49,457 bases of DNA from NCBI GenBank assembly GCA_013286285.1, contig JABDGA010000007.1, positions 1-49,457 of the forward strand, read 5' to 3'. Made by a program: the position numbers and the translations under genes. This document shows positions 41,236 through 49,457 of this stretch, piece by piece. The stretch comes from Alphaproteobacteria bacterium. Its GTDB lineage: Bacteria > Pseudomonadota > Alphaproteobacteria > Rickettsiales > JABCZZ01. Within the stretch, counting starts at the first letter, position 1; the number at the start of each line of letters is the position of its first letter. Below the pieces are notes generated by a model that made no database searches, was not told the origin of the DNA, and worked only from the letters and a program-made list of their open reading frames with translations.

Positions 41236-42438
41236 TTAGCTTAATTTTTCCGCCACTTTCTCCAAGAACTGCCGAGTGGTAAGGGATTTCTGATCCTTGC
41301 CCACCAATAAGGCAAGATCCTTGGTCATGAAGCCTGTTTCGACTGCCCCGATGGTTGCTTTTTCCAGCCTGTCTGCAAATGTTATGACTTCGGGGGTGCC
41401 ATCGAACTTTCCCCGGTAACGCAGGGCAGAGGTCCATGCGAAAATTGAAGCGATGGGGTTAGTAGACGTATCATTGCCTTTCTGGTATTCGCGAAAGTGC
41501 CGGGTAACCGTGCCGTGCGCCGCTTCAGTCTCTACGGTTTTGCCATCAGGAGTAATCAGGATAGACGTCATGAGCCCCAGCGATCCAAACCCCTGTGCCA
41601 CAATGTCTGACTCCACGTCGCCATCGTAATTTTTGCATGCCCAGAGGAAGCCGCCACTCGATTTTATGGTAAACGCTACCAGATCGTCGATCAGCCGGTG
41701 CTCGTAAAAAAGTTTGGCTTCGGCATATTTTTCCTTGAACTCGCTCTCGAAAATGGAGTGGAAGATATCCTTGAATCTGCCGTCATATTTTTTAAGAATG
41801 GTGTTCTTGGTGCTTAAATATACCGGTACGGCACGTAGTAAACCGTAGGTGAAACAGGCGCGGGCAAAGCCGGCGATGGAGTCATCAAGATTATACATCG
41901 CCATGGCTACGCCGCTGCCCTCAAATTCCATAATATTATATTCGCTGGGGGCCACGCCGCTTCTGGGGGTGAACTTCATCGTCAGTTTGCCCGGCTCTTT
42001 CACCACGAAATCCGTCGCCTTATATTGATCGCCGAACGCATGCCTGCCGACGATGATGGGCTTCGTCCAGCCCTGCACGTAGCGCGGCACGTTATGGCAG
42101 ATGATGGGCTCGCGAAAAATCGTGCCGTCCAGTATATTGCGGATGGTGCCGTTAGGGGATTTCCACATCTGTTTGAGGGTGAATTCCTTTACGCGCGCTT
42201 CGTCCGGCGTGATGGTCGCGCATTTCACGCCGACGCCGTGCTTTTTAATGGCGTTGGCAGCGTCAACGGTAATTTTGTCTTCCGTCCGGTTGCGGTTTTC
42301 AATCGAAAGATCGAAATATTGCAAATCCACGTCAAGATGGGGTAAAATAAGTAGGTCTTTTATCATTTTCCACATGACGCGCGCCATTTCGTCGCCGTCT
42401 ATCTCCACCAGTGGATTCTTAACCTGCACCTTTGCCAT
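41236..42438 (-). CDS. icd: NADP-dependent isocitrate dehydrogenase
   Basis: A 400-residue enzyme converting isocitrate to 2-oxoglutarate and CO2 in the TCA cycle. It belongs to the homodimeric, eukaryote-like subfamily common in alphaproteobacteria: [20 protein letters not shown], the substrate-binding [12 protein letters not shown] and [36 protein letters not shown], and [20 protein letters not shown] with metal-binding Asp residues. The C-terminal part has [15 protein letters not shown]. All key residues appear present. GGGAG seven bases upstream supports the ATG at 42438; an upstream frame start is less likely. Confidence 0.96.
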   Translation of the reverse strand: MAKVQVKNPLVEIDGDEMARVMWKMIKDLLILPHLDVDLQYFDLSIENRNRTEDKITVDAANAIKKHGVGVKCATITPDEARVKEFTLKQMWKSPNGTIRNILDGTIFREPIICHNVPRYVQGWTKPIIVGRHAFGDQYKATDFVVKEPGKLTMKFTPRSGVAPSEYNIMEFEGSGVAMAMYNLDDSIAGFARACFTYGLLRAVPVYLSTKNTILKKYDGRFKDIFHSIFESEFKEKYAEAKLFYEHRLIDDLVAFTIKSSGGFLWACKNYDGDVESDIVAQGFGSLGLMTSILITPDGKTVETEAAHGTVTRHFREYQKGNDTSTNPIASIFAWTSALRYRGKFDGTPEVITFADRLEKATIGAVETGFMTKDLALLVGKDQKSLTTRQFLEKVAEKLS

Positions 42439-42487
42439 GACAGCACTCCCAGATAATTGCACCCCTAGTAATAAAACGACATGCAAG

Positions 42488-43186
42488 GTGTGGCAAGCAG
42501 CAAGTGATGGTAAAAATTTCTTACTTCCGATAGCTTGCGATGCATGGCACCATTATTATCATTACCAGTCATCCGCACAGTATCTGTGGCTTGCGGAAAC
42601 GCTTGCAATTTTAGGAAAACCAGAAGACGCGCTTACGGCCTATGACAAGGCGATATTTCAGGATCATTTGAATAATGTGGCGATAGAGGGAAGGAAGGGA
42701 ATTACAGGTGCGATTCATTATACTAAGCATCCGATATGGGATGCAGAATTTTGTGTATCCATAGGAGAGCAGCCGGACGAGGCCGCACAGATGCATGATG
42801 AAGCAGTAAGCCATTACCTTGCAGGCGATTATATACAGGCGTTATTAGTGCTGCCTGCGGATACACATCATAGTAATAGCCATTTCCTGAGAGGCAAATG
42901 CCGGTTTCAGCTAAAAGCATATCGTGAGGCGTATGAGGAATTTTCTGAGGCGGTGCGGCTTTCCCATATCCGTCACGACGTGTACCATCGGTTTGCATCA
43001 CAGCAACATGTATGGCGTGGGGAAAAATTATTTGACGAAGGCCATATCGATTTGGCGATTGCTGATTTCACCAAGGCGCTGGACTTATATGATGGCAATA
43101 AGGATGCCATGAAAGCAAGAGCGGTCGCCTATTATGCCAAAGGCAATATCCGCTTGGCGCAGGCCGATGAAATGGCGATAGCTTAG
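42488..43186 (+). CDS. Tetratricopeptide-repeat protein, start uncertain
   Basis: About 232 residues. At least three TPR-like helix pairs: [40 protein letters not shown] and [23 protein letters not shown] proteins act as scaffolds; no specific partner is visible. No good ATG with a ribosome site is seen. GTG 42488 is the first in-frame candidate outside icd, which lies divergently just upstream, and translation could also begin later. The 3' end overlaps the stop of yidC by four bases (convergent). Confidence 0.65.
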   Translation: MWQAASDGKNFLLPIACDAWHHYYHYQSSAQYLWLAETLAILGKPEDALTAYDKAIFQDHLNNVAIEGRKGITGAIHYTKHPIWDAEFCVSIGEQPDEAAQMHDEAVSHYLAGDYIQALLVLPADTHHSNSHFLRGKCRFQLKAYREAYEEFSEAVRLSHIRHDVYHRFASQQHVWRGEKLFDEGHIDLAIADFTKALDLYDGNKDAMKARAVAYYAKGNIRLAQADEMAIA

Positions 43187-44868
43187 GCTGCCGCCTTCTT
43201 ATCCGCGTGCTTATGCTTGATATACCATTGCTGCAGAATGGTGAGCGTATTGCTCCATGACCAGTAAATCACTAAGCCTGCGGCAAAGGAAGAGAACAGG
43301 AAAAGGAAGAACAGCGGCAGGAATTTCATCATTTTTGCCTGTACCGGATCGGGCGGTGGCGGCGATTGCTGTTGCTGTATGAACATGGTGAGCGCCATGA
43401 TCATCGGCCAGATGCCCAGATGCATGAAGGTGGGCGGGCTCCAGTGGAGAAGGCCAAAGAGCGTGAAGAGGTTGGTGGGATCGGGTGCGGAGAGATCGTG
43501 TATCCAGCCGAAGAAGGGGGCCTGGCGCATTTCCAGCGTCACATACAGCACTTTATAGAGTGAGAAGAACACCGGGATCTGGATAAACATCGGCAGGCAG
43601 CCCGATGCCGGGTTTACTTTTTCACGCTTGTAAAGCTCCATCATCTCCTGATTGATCTTGAGCTTGTCTTCCTTGTAACGTTCGCGGATTTCCAGGATCT
43701 TCGGCTGCAGCTTTTTCATTTGGTTCATCGAGCGGAACGATTTGCTGGCCAGCGGATACATGAATAATTTGACGATGACCGTAAGCAGCAGAATGGCGAT
43801 GCCGAAATTGCCGGTCAGGCCATAGAAATAGGTAAGGGTTTTGAGGATGGGCTTAGTGAGGAAGTCAAACAGCCCCAGATCCACGGCATGATCGAAAAGC
43901 GGAATATTATAACGGGCTTCATAATCATCCAGAATGGCCATTTCCTTGGCGCCGGCGAACAGGCGCAGCTCGGTATCGCCTTTGTCGGTTTTGAGGTACT
44001 GTACCTGGAAGTGATCACGTCCGTCGCGGCCATCGTATAGATATTGGGATGAACATTCCCCATGCGGCAGGACAAGCGCCGCCAGCCAGTATTTATCGGT
44101 GATGCCGAACCAGCCGGATTGTGAATGATAGGATTCTTCCTTCTGCTCGGAAAGCTTCTTATATGGGGTTTCGTGCAATATGCCGTCGAACACGCCGATG
44201 GGGCCTTCATGCAGTATGCCCAGCGCCGGGTGCGACTTGATATCATATACGCGGTTGATGCTGGCGTAATTCTGCACATCCGCAGGCTTGCCAGCGGCAT
44301 CTGTCGCAGAGGTGCTGATGGTGAACATGTAATTCTCATCCAGCGCTACCTTAACTTTAAAGGTGACTCCTCCGCCATTATTCCAGGTCAGGGTAACTGG
44401 ATGTTCTGGCGTCAACTCCTTGCTGTCGGAAGACCACAGCGTATCTTTCGAAGGCACGACGATACTGCCACTATCCGCTGGCAGCCAGCCGATTTCGGTA
44501 TAATAACTGTCCTTGCCCTTGGCTGGTGAAAAGAGGGTGACTTCCGGGCTATCGGGATTCAGTGTTTCATGGTATTTGACCAGCGCGAGTTCGTCAAAGC
44601 GTAGGCCTTTGAGGGCAATCGAACCGTGCAGGCGATCGGATTTCACGGTGATGCGCGGCGACTCCGCCAGTAATTCTTCGCGTGATTTGAACAGTTCTGA
44701 GTTGTCTTCCTTGCGCGTTATCTGCTGTGATTGGGCTTTCAGGCGCTCAGTCAGCACCTCCTGTTCCCGGCGGGGATTCTCAATGAAGTACTGCCAGTAG
44801 CCCATGATCAGCATGGAAATGACCAGGGCCACAATCAAGTTCTGCATGTCGGAGTGTTTTTTATGCAT
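43183..44868 (-). CDS. yidC: Membrane protein insertase YidC
   Basis: A 561-residue Oxa1-family insertase with the Gram-negative layout: N-terminal helix (VALVISMLIMGYWQYFIEN), a large periplasmic beta domain (about 60-340), then the conserved core. Core motifs include FGIAILLLTVIVKLFMYPLA, SFRSMNQMKKLQPKILEIRE, KVNPASGCLPMFIQIPVFFS and, near the end, SFAAGLVIYWSWSNTLTILQ. The hydrophilic-groove Arg lies in the ASKSFRSM segment region. Inserts and folds inner-membrane proteins alone or with Sec. ATG 44868 is preferred over a TTG eight codons earlier; a later ATG (MQNLIVAL) is also possible. It lies 76 bases after a pseudopilin gene. Confidence 0.95.
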   Translation of the reverse strand: MHKKHSDMQNLIVALVISMLIMGYWQYFIENPRREQEVLTERLKAQSQQITRKEDNSELFKSREELLAESPRITVKSDRLHGSIALKGLRFDELALVKYHETLNPDSPEVTLFSPAKGKDSYYTEIGWLPADSGSIVVPSKDTLWSSDSKELTPEHPVTLTWNNGGGVTFKVKVALDENYMFTISTSATDAAGKPADVQNYASINRVYDIKSHPALGILHEGPIGVFDGILHETPYKKLSEQKEESYHSQSGWFGITDKYWLAALVLPHGECSSQYLYDGRDGRDHFQVQYLKTDKGDTELRLFAGAKEMAILDDYEARYNIPLFDHAVDLGLFDFLTKPILKTLTYFYGLTGNFGIAILLLTVIVKLFMYPLASKSFRSMNQMKKLQPKILEIRERYKEDKLKINQEMMELYKREKVNPASGCLPMFIQIPVFFSLYKVLYVTLEMRQAPFFGWIHDLSAPDPTNLFTLFGLLHWSPPTFMHLGIWPMIMALTMFIQQQQSPPPPDPVQAKMMKFLPLFFLFLFSSFAAGLVIYWSWSNTLTILQQWYIKHKHADKKAAA

Positions 44869-44944
44869 AGTTTTTGATGAGTGTTTATCCAACGGGTTAC
44901 ACGCTATACAGCAAATTATCCATCAAGACAATGTGAAGATTCGC

Positions 44945-45853
44945 TTACTGGAACTTAAATGATAGGGCGCAGTTTTGAGCAGTAGCGTTTTGCAACTGAT
45001 AATTTTGAATTGCCGCGCTGCCGCCAGCATAGCTGTTATCATAGCAATTAGTGGTTGCGTAGGAAGTGACATTCGTAGTGGGGCCATACAATGGCCATGA
45101 ATTATTATTGGCTCCCTGGGTGCCTGCACCGGACGACCACACAATAGCATGACCGTTAATATGATAATTCACATAATCTGCCATGACACTACCCGATTGC
45201 GGCAACCCATCATCAATTTTTTTATCGATATTATATGCCTGCTGTACGGTCACCCCTGTTAAATTGCTGCTAAATATTTCCACAGAAAGATTAACGTCAT
45301 AAACAGATGAAAGACCAAAATAATTATTGCCAAATGCACTCCAAATATAGACAAAGTTGCCATTGCCAATTTTAGCGTTTGGAATACGCTGAGATGGAGT
45401 GTTGGTATAGGAATTAGAGGTTGCATTTGGAAAGCCCCCCTGCTGGGATATGCCTGTGTCTATAAGATTCGCAGTGGTTAAATCCGTCCAGAATAGAGCA
45501 AGTTCGCCGCATCCTTCATCAAAGCCATTATTGCCGCCGGATGCAGCATTAGTGCAGTTGCCTTCTATCACTCCGTTTCCGTCACCTTCACCCGGATTTG
45601 TGCCTCTTGCGATAAACCCAAAATTACTTGCATATGGAGCAGGAATATCACCCGGCAGATACCCGTATTTTCCCTGAAAAGTATGCACCGCCGTATTGTA
45701 TTTTTCAATCTGGGCAATTTGTGCACGTTGCGCAGCGGCATCTATCAAATCCTTTCCGGCCAAAATGGCACCGACAATTAGGCCGATAATCACCAGCACG
45801 ATGCTCAGTTCGATAAGGGTAAAGCCGGATATATCTTTGCCGTTTTGCATCAT
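44945..45853 (-). CDS. Pseudopilin-like protein 2 (prepilin-type N-terminus)
   Basis: A 302-residue protein with a prepilin leader and cleavage site (GKDISG then FTLIELSIVLVIIGLIVGAI), Glu at position +5. The next segment AAAQRAQIAQIEKYNTAVHT is the pilin helix. A Gly/Asn/Ser-rich globular domain follows (GEGDGNGVIEGNC; GVTVQQAYNIDKKIDDGLPQ), ending QNCALSFKFQ. It is clearly a paralogue of the gene just upstream, from which it is separated by one base. The preferred start is ATG 45853. A processed major or minor pilin or pseudopilin is likely, but no assembly ATPase, prepilin peptidase or secretin gene is nearby. Confidence 0.85.
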   Translation of the reverse strand: MMQNGKDISGFTLIELSIVLVIIGLIVGAILAGKDLIDAAAQRAQIAQIEKYNTAVHTFQGKYGYLPGDIPAPYASNFGFIARGTNPGEGDGNGVIEGNCTNAASGGNNGFDEGCGELALFWTDLTTANLIDTGISQQGGFPNATSNSYTNTPSQRIPNAKIGNGNFVYIWSAFGNNYFGLSSVYDVNLSVEIFSSNLTGVTVQQAYNIDKKIDDGLPQSGSVMADYVNYHINGHAIVWSSGAGTQGANNNSWPLYGPTTNVTSYATTNCYDNSYAGGSAAIQNYQLQNATAQNCALSFKFQ

Positions 45854-45854
45854 C

Positions 45855-46802
45855 TCACTGAAACTTGAAAGACAGAGCGCAGTTTTGGGTATTGGCATTC
45901 GTGCTTACGGAATAGGTCATGGTTCCTGTGGTGTTGTTGTTTCCGAAGCAGTCTGTACTTGCCGGGGAAGTGGCTGTGGTGGTTGGGTTACAATAACTGC
46001 CGCTACAGCAGCCCCCAAAATTGGGATTAGGTAAAAGACCTCCGTTTGCTCCTTTGACCATGCCACCAGAAGCATAAATTAAATTATAATTCTCAACGTT
46101 ATAATTAGTGTAACATGCCGTGACATTGCCGGATTGGGGCCATCCATCGTCCATTTTCTTATCAATATTATACGCCTGCTGAACGGTTATGCCAGGATTC
46201 GCAGAGGAATATATATCGTTATTACAGCAACTGGTAATCGAAGAAACCGTGAAGTAGTTGCCGGTAGCCGCGTACGAAGTGGGATATACGAAATTATTCG
46301 CGCCGCCAATCTTCGCAGACGGAAACCACCCGTTTAGGGAAGGGGTACTAGTAGGCGTGATGAGTGAAGAGCCGCCGTTGATCCAGGGATATCCCAGCCC
46401 ATTCGTATCATGGCCTTTCATATTGGCATCAATCAGGCCGGCGGTGCTTAAGTCCTGCCAGAAAACGGCAAGCTCTCCACAACGTTGCAAGTTAGAAGCT
46501 GCCGCATTGGGGGTATTCCCGCAATTGCTTTCCAGAATGCCGTTGCCGTCTCCTTCGCCGTTATATAAACCTCGCGGCTGAAATCCGAATTGCGCTGCGA
46601 TCGGAAGATCGCCCGGTAAGCCGCCATATTTGCCTTGAAACGTGCGAACGGATGTTTGGTATCTTTCTATCTGCGTAATCTGCGCCCGCTGTGCAGCCGC
46701 GTCTATCAGATCTCGCCCGGTCAGAATGCCGCCGACAATCAGCCCGATAATCACCAGCACTATGGAAAGCTCGATGAGCGTGAAGCCAGATTTCAGCCTC
46801 AT
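45855..46802 (-). CDS. Pseudopilin-like protein 1 (prepilin-type N-terminus)
   Basis: A 315-residue protein with a short basic leader and FTLIELSIVLVIIGLIVGGI, cleaved after Gly in MRLKSG. The helix continues AAAQRAQITQIERYQTSVRT. The globular domain shares segments with its neighbour, including the GEGDGNGILESNC, GITVQQAYNIDKKMDDGWPQ and C-terminal QNCALSFKFQ segments, but has extra Cys clusters (SCCNND; GGCCSGSYC). It lies 10 bases after hflC, with one base before the paralogue. Fusion to the hflK-hflC string is unusual. Confidence 0.85.
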   Translation of the reverse strand: MRLKSGFTLIELSIVLVIIGLIVGGILTGRDLIDAAAQRAQITQIERYQTSVRTFQGKYGGLPGDLPIAAQFGFQPRGLYNGEGDGNGILESNCGNTPNAAASNLQRCGELAVFWQDLSTAGLIDANMKGHDTNGLGYPWINGGSSLITPTSTPSLNGWFPSAKIGGANNFVYPTSYAATGNYFTVSSITSCCNNDIYSSANPGITVQQAYNIDKKMDDGWPQSGNVTACYTNYNVENYNLIYASGGMVKGANGGLLPNPNFGGCCSGSYCNPTTTATSPASTDCFGNNNTTGTMTYSVSTNANTQNCALSFKFQ

Positions 46803-46812
46803 ACGCAGTGCC

Positions 46813-47766
46813 TTAATTTTTGTCCGGATTATCGAAAAGTTTAAGGAATTTGCTTTCCGGAGAAAGAATGACAGTGGTATCCTTTGGATTCATTGAGCGC
46901 GTATACGCCTGCATGGAACGGTAAAATTCAAAAAACTTCGGATCCTTACCGAAGGCAGCGGCGAAAATGCCGGAAGCTTCCGCATCACCTTCACCGCGCA
47001 GTATTTCTGCCTTTTTCTGCGCTTCCGCGAGAATCACTGTACGATCGCGATCCGCTCCTGCGCGGATGCGTTGCGATTCCTCGTCCCCTTTTGCACGGTA
47101 GCTGGTCGCCTCACGTTTGCGTTCCGCCTGCATTCGCTTGAAGATCGCCTCGCTGTTTTCCGGTGGCAGATCCGCTTTCACGATCCGTACGTCCACAATT
47201 TCAATCCCGAAGCCGTTTTTGGGTGCTTCGGCGGCGGGCGCTCCCACTTCCACGCCATCACTCACCTTGGAATATAATGCCTGTTTACTGACGAGATCCC
47301 GTATCTCATGCATGACGTCTTCACGCTCAGGCGACAGCAGAGCGTTAAGCGGAATACCGCCAATCACTTGGCGCAGGCTGGAACCCAGCAAGTTGGCGAG
47401 CTGCAGGTTCATGGTGGAAACCCGGTTGCCGCCAATGCCCGCTGTGCGGGTAGCACGCGCAAACGCTAGCGGATCGACGATGCGCCAGCGCAGGTAGGCT
47501 TCAAGCCGTATCCGTTTCTCGTCCGATGCATTGATCTCAATCTCGTCCGGCATGTAATATTCCAGCAGGCGATTATCGAAATATTCCACAGTCTGGATAA
47601 ACGGTACTTTGAACCGGAGGCCGGGTTCCATCTCGACGGTGACGGGGTTGCCGAACTGGGTCACAAGCGCCGTTTCGGTCTGTTCGACGACATATGCCGA
47701 ATTGTAGGCGATAATCACTGCGAACAGGACAATGAAAATAAGGGTGGGAAGAAAGCGGGGATGCAT
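46813..47766 (-). CDS. hflC: HflC, membrane protease modulator subunit
   Basis: A 317-residue SPFH/band-7 protein. It has one N-terminal helix (LIFIVLFAVIIAYNSAYVV), then ETALVTQFGNPV and the SPFH core (RIRLEAYLRWRIVDPLAFAR). The C-terminal coiled coil contains MQAERKREATSYRAKGDEES and AQKKAEILRGEGDAEASGIF. With HflK it forms large assemblies around FtsH that limit its proteolysis. ATG 47766 shares one base with the hflK stop (TGATG); an in-frame GTG one codon earlier is possible. Confidence 0.93.
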   Translation of the reverse strand: MHPRFLPTLIFIVLFAVIIAYNSAYVVEQTETALVTQFGNPVTVEMEPGLRFKVPFIQTVEYFDNRLLEYYMPDEIEINASDEKRIRLEAYLRWRIVDPLAFARATRTAGIGGNRVSTMNLQLANLLGSSLRQVIGGIPLNALLSPEREDVMHEIRDLVSKQALYSKVSDGVEVGAPAAEAPKNGFGIEIVDVRIVKADLPPENSEAIFKRMQAERKREATSYRAKGDEESQRIRAGADRDRTVILAEAQKKAEILRGEGDAEASGIFAAAFGKDPKFFEFYRSMQAYTRSMNPKDTTVILSPESKFLKLFDNPDKN

Positions 47767-48869
47767 CACTGGCTGTCCTTTTTCTCAACAGGCTTCTCAG
47801 CATTGGCGCGATCGAGGATACCCGGCACCTGCATCATATAGGGCAGTACGTTCGACTGGCTGTCAATGACGACCTTGCTGGTGCCATTCATGATTTTTTC
47901 CATCGTCTCAAGATACATGCGCTTGCGGGTTACGTCTTCCGCCAGCTTGTACTGGTTATAGACCGAGGTGAAGCGTCCTGCATCGCCCTGGGCCTGAGCA
48001 ACGACTTCCCGTTTATAGCCTTCGGCCTCCTGTATCATGCGTTCGGCCTGTCCGCGTGCGCGCGGTATGATATAGTTGCTATAGGCTTCCGCTTCGTTAC
48101 GCGCGCGCTCCTGATCGGCACGCGCCGCCTGCACGTCGCGGGCGGCATCCACCACTTCCTTGGGGAAGCTTGCGTCAAGCATGTTCACGTTGATGATGTC
48201 CACCCCGGCCTTGTAATTGTCAAGCGTCGCCTGCGTGAGGGAACGCGTCTCATCTTGCACTTTGAGCTTCCCCTCGGTGAGCGCCGAGGTTATCGTCGTC
48301 CGCCCGATGACCTCGCGCATCGCGCTTTCTGCCACGGCACGCACGGTCTGCTCGGGATTGGGGATATTGAAAACAAAGTCCTTGGCGTTTCTTACTTTCC
48401 ACTGCACATTGAAGCTCAGGCTGACAACATTCTCATCGCCGGTCAGCATAAGTATCTCATCATCGCCCGAACCGGAAGGCGCATTGCGTGCAGAAACGCT
48501 GCGATCGCCTACCAGCGTTTCCATCCGTATGGCTTCAGTATTGACGATCTCCACCGATTCAAACGGTGTGGGAAGATGATAGCGGAGACCAGACGTGGAA
48601 ATGCGGTTGAACTTACCAAAACGCATAACCACTCCCTGCTCACCGGGTTGCAACTGGTATGCGCCGGAAGCAAGCCAGAGCAGGAAAAATATAAATAACG
48701 CAGCAATGATGCCGCGATTGCCATGCTCCCCGCTGAAGAAATCGTTAAAGCGGTTTTTCAAATCAGCCAGCAATTCGTCCAGATCACCGGGACCACCTTT
48801 AGGGGGGCGTCCACCCGGCTTCCAGTCGCCGCCGCCGCTTCTAGGCTTGCCCCAAGGGCCCTGATCCAT
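47766..48869 (-). CDS. hflK: HflK, membrane protease modulator subunit
   Basis: About 367 residues. A Gly/Pro-rich N-terminal tail typical of HflK (MDQGPWGKPRSGGGDWKPGG) is followed by a single helix and the SPFH domain (PGEQGVVMRFGKFNRIST; VVSLSFNVQWKVRNAKDFVF). The coiled coil has ARADQERARNEAEAYSNYII and EAEGYKREVVAQAQGDAGRF. The start at 48869 was chosen because homology begins with MDQGPWG; an upstream ATG at 48893 adds eight unrelated residues. Neither has a good ribosome site. It heads the operon hflK-hflC-pseudopilins-yidC. Confidence 0.93.
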   Translation of the reverse strand: MDQGPWGKPRSGGGDWKPGGRPPKGGPGDLDELLADLKNRFNDFFSGEHGNRGIIAALFIFFLLWLASGAYQLQPGEQGVVMRFGKFNRISTSGLRYHLPTPFESVEIVNTEAIRMETLVGDRSVSARNAPSGSGDDEILMLTGDENVVSLSFNVQWKVRNAKDFVFNIPNPEQTVRAVAESAMREVIGRTTITSALTEGKLKVQDETRSLTQATLDNYKAGVDIINVNMLDASFPKEVVDAARDVQAARADQERARNEAEAYSNYIIPRARGQAERMIQEAEGYKREVVAQAQGDAGRFTSVYNQYKLAEDVTRKRMYLETMEKIMNGTSKVVIDSQSNVLPYMMQVPGILDRANAEKPVEKKDSQ

Positions 48870-48953
48870 GGAATGAATAATCATAGTACGCATAATTGTT
48901 AAGCGGAAAACATAGATTATCCCGGCCCTCTTGTAAATATGCAGGCGGTATAT

Positions 48954-49169
48954 TTATTCGGTGTGTGACTCATCAATGATTTTATATTCTCCTTCAATGA
49001 CTTTATCATTTTTATGATGCTGCTTTCTCGGTTCATTTTCCTCCGGCATGAGCGCCTGGGGCATACTCATGCGCATTTTCAGGAATAATGCTGCCGCAAG
49101 TCCGCATACGAGAAGCAGGAAAACAGCAGAGATGATAAAGAACAGCCGTATAATCAGGATAATCATCAT
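48954..49169 (-). CDS. Small single-pass membrane protein, 71 aa
   Basis: One N-terminal helix (IRLFFIISAVFLLLVCGLAA) and a short basic, charged cytoplasmic or periplasmic tail ending DKVIEGEYKIIDESHTE. Two ATG codons in tandem give the start. No family recognised. It lies 84 bases upstream of hflK on the same strand and may be co-transcribed. Confidence 0.6.
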   Translation of the reverse strand: MMIILIIRLFFIISAVFLLLVCGLAAALFLKMRMSMPQALMPEENEPRKQHHKNDKVIEGEYKIIDESHTE

Positions 49170-49312
49170 TCTTTACAGCGCAAAATAGCGGGAAACATAA
49201 GGTTTCTTATAGATTTGTAGTGATAAATTGTACAGCATATGTTAAAATATAATTGATAATCTCCGCTATAAAGGCTAAGAGCCGCGGTGATTTTGAAAGT
49301 TTTTTAAAGTGA

Positions 49313-49457
49313 ATGCCCGACTTATTTAATTATAACCTGTTTCTGGATACATCCCTCGCGCAGCTTAAAGCCGAGGGGCGTTACCGCTTTTTTCATGATC
49401 TGGAACGTCGCGCCGGTGAGTTTCCAGTAGCTTACAGTCACGCCTTGGGCAAAAACA
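49313..49457 (+). CDS. hemA: 5-aminolevulinate synthase, partial (start only)
   Basis: The first 48 codons of a gene running off the right edge. The N-terminus MPDLFNYNLFLDTSLAQLKA and the following GRYRFFHDLERRAGEFP match the alphaproteobacterial ALAS family, which condenses glycine with succinyl-CoA in a pyridoxal-phosphate reaction, the first step of haem synthesis by the C4 route. The catalytic core is outside the window. The 143 bases before it (49170-49312) hold the divergent promoters, which I cannot place. Confidence 0.88.
   Translation, partial: MPDLFNYNLFLDTSLAQLKAEGRYRFFHDLERRAGEFPVAYSHALGKN

Noticed and set aside
42101-42487. Longer TPR protein extending back to 42101
   Set aside because: The extra codons are antisense to icd and have no TPR character. 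Homologous repeats begin only after about 42530.

Overview
The window looks like a piece of an alphaproteobacterial chromosome of moderate GC. The evidence is a 5-aminolevulinate synthase start (the C4 haem route) at the right edge, an alphaproteobacterial-type NADP isocitrate dehydrogenase, HflK/HflC, YidC, DUF3551-like Cys modules and a LuxI/LuxR pair. The genus cannot be fixed from sequence reading alone. No CRISPR array, rRNA gene or classical insertion sequence was seen.

Layout. (1) 1-10.7 kb is a surface polysaccharide locus: GT8 and GT4 glycosyltransferases, UDP-galactopyranose mutase, a Wzx-type flippase, an OafA-type acyltransferase, a Wzy-like polymerase, a Wza-like export lipoprotein and a WbaP/WcaJ-type initiating phosphoglycosyltransferase. 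This is a Wzx/Wzy-type pathway; no Wzc-type co-polymerase lies in the window. (2) 10.8-18 kb is one minus-strand signalling operon: TonB-dependent receptor, YfiR-like periplasmic protein, a NIT-like/HAMP/PAS histidine kinase, a single-domain response regulator and a REC-kinase-REC protein. (3) 18.3-19.9 kb is a luxR-luxI quorum-sensing pair with a perfect 20-bp palindrome between the genes. (4) 20.6-26.2 kb holds more phosphosignalling. It includes a free-standing membrane protein that carries the copper/ethylene-binding residues of plant ETR1, placed 9 bp before a CHASE-type hybrid kinase, then a small kinase and two receiver-only regulators.

(5) 26.25-31.57 kb is an integrated element of about 5.3 kb in the 3' end of tRNA-Phe, bounded by a perfect 45-bp direct repeat. 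It encodes a HUH rolling-circle Rep, a lipoprotein, a second YfiR-like protein preceded by a highly structured leader, two unknown proteins, an excisionase-like HTH protein and a tyrosine integrase. No Zot-like ATPase or coat gene was recognised, so it resembles a rolling-circle plasmid- or phage-satellite-like element rather than a complete inovirus.

(6) 31.8-41.2 kb is mixed: an EF-hand protein, envelope proteins (DUF748, lipoproteins), a lone ABC-2-type permease, a KdpD-like kinase without the KdpD N-terminus, a RutE-like nitroreductase, and intergenic spaces rich in hairpins and repeats. (7) 41.2-49.5 kb is housekeeping: icd, yidC, an hflK-hflC string into which two paralogous pseudopilin genes are inserted, and the start of hemA.

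Recurring themes are envelope modification plus sensing (two YfiR homologues, five histidine kinases, quorum sensing) and intergenic palindromic DNA: a 101-bp perfect dispersed repeat, REP-like hairpins and a family of nested inverted repeats. Positions and motifs were read by eye; family names rest on recognised motifs, not on database searches.
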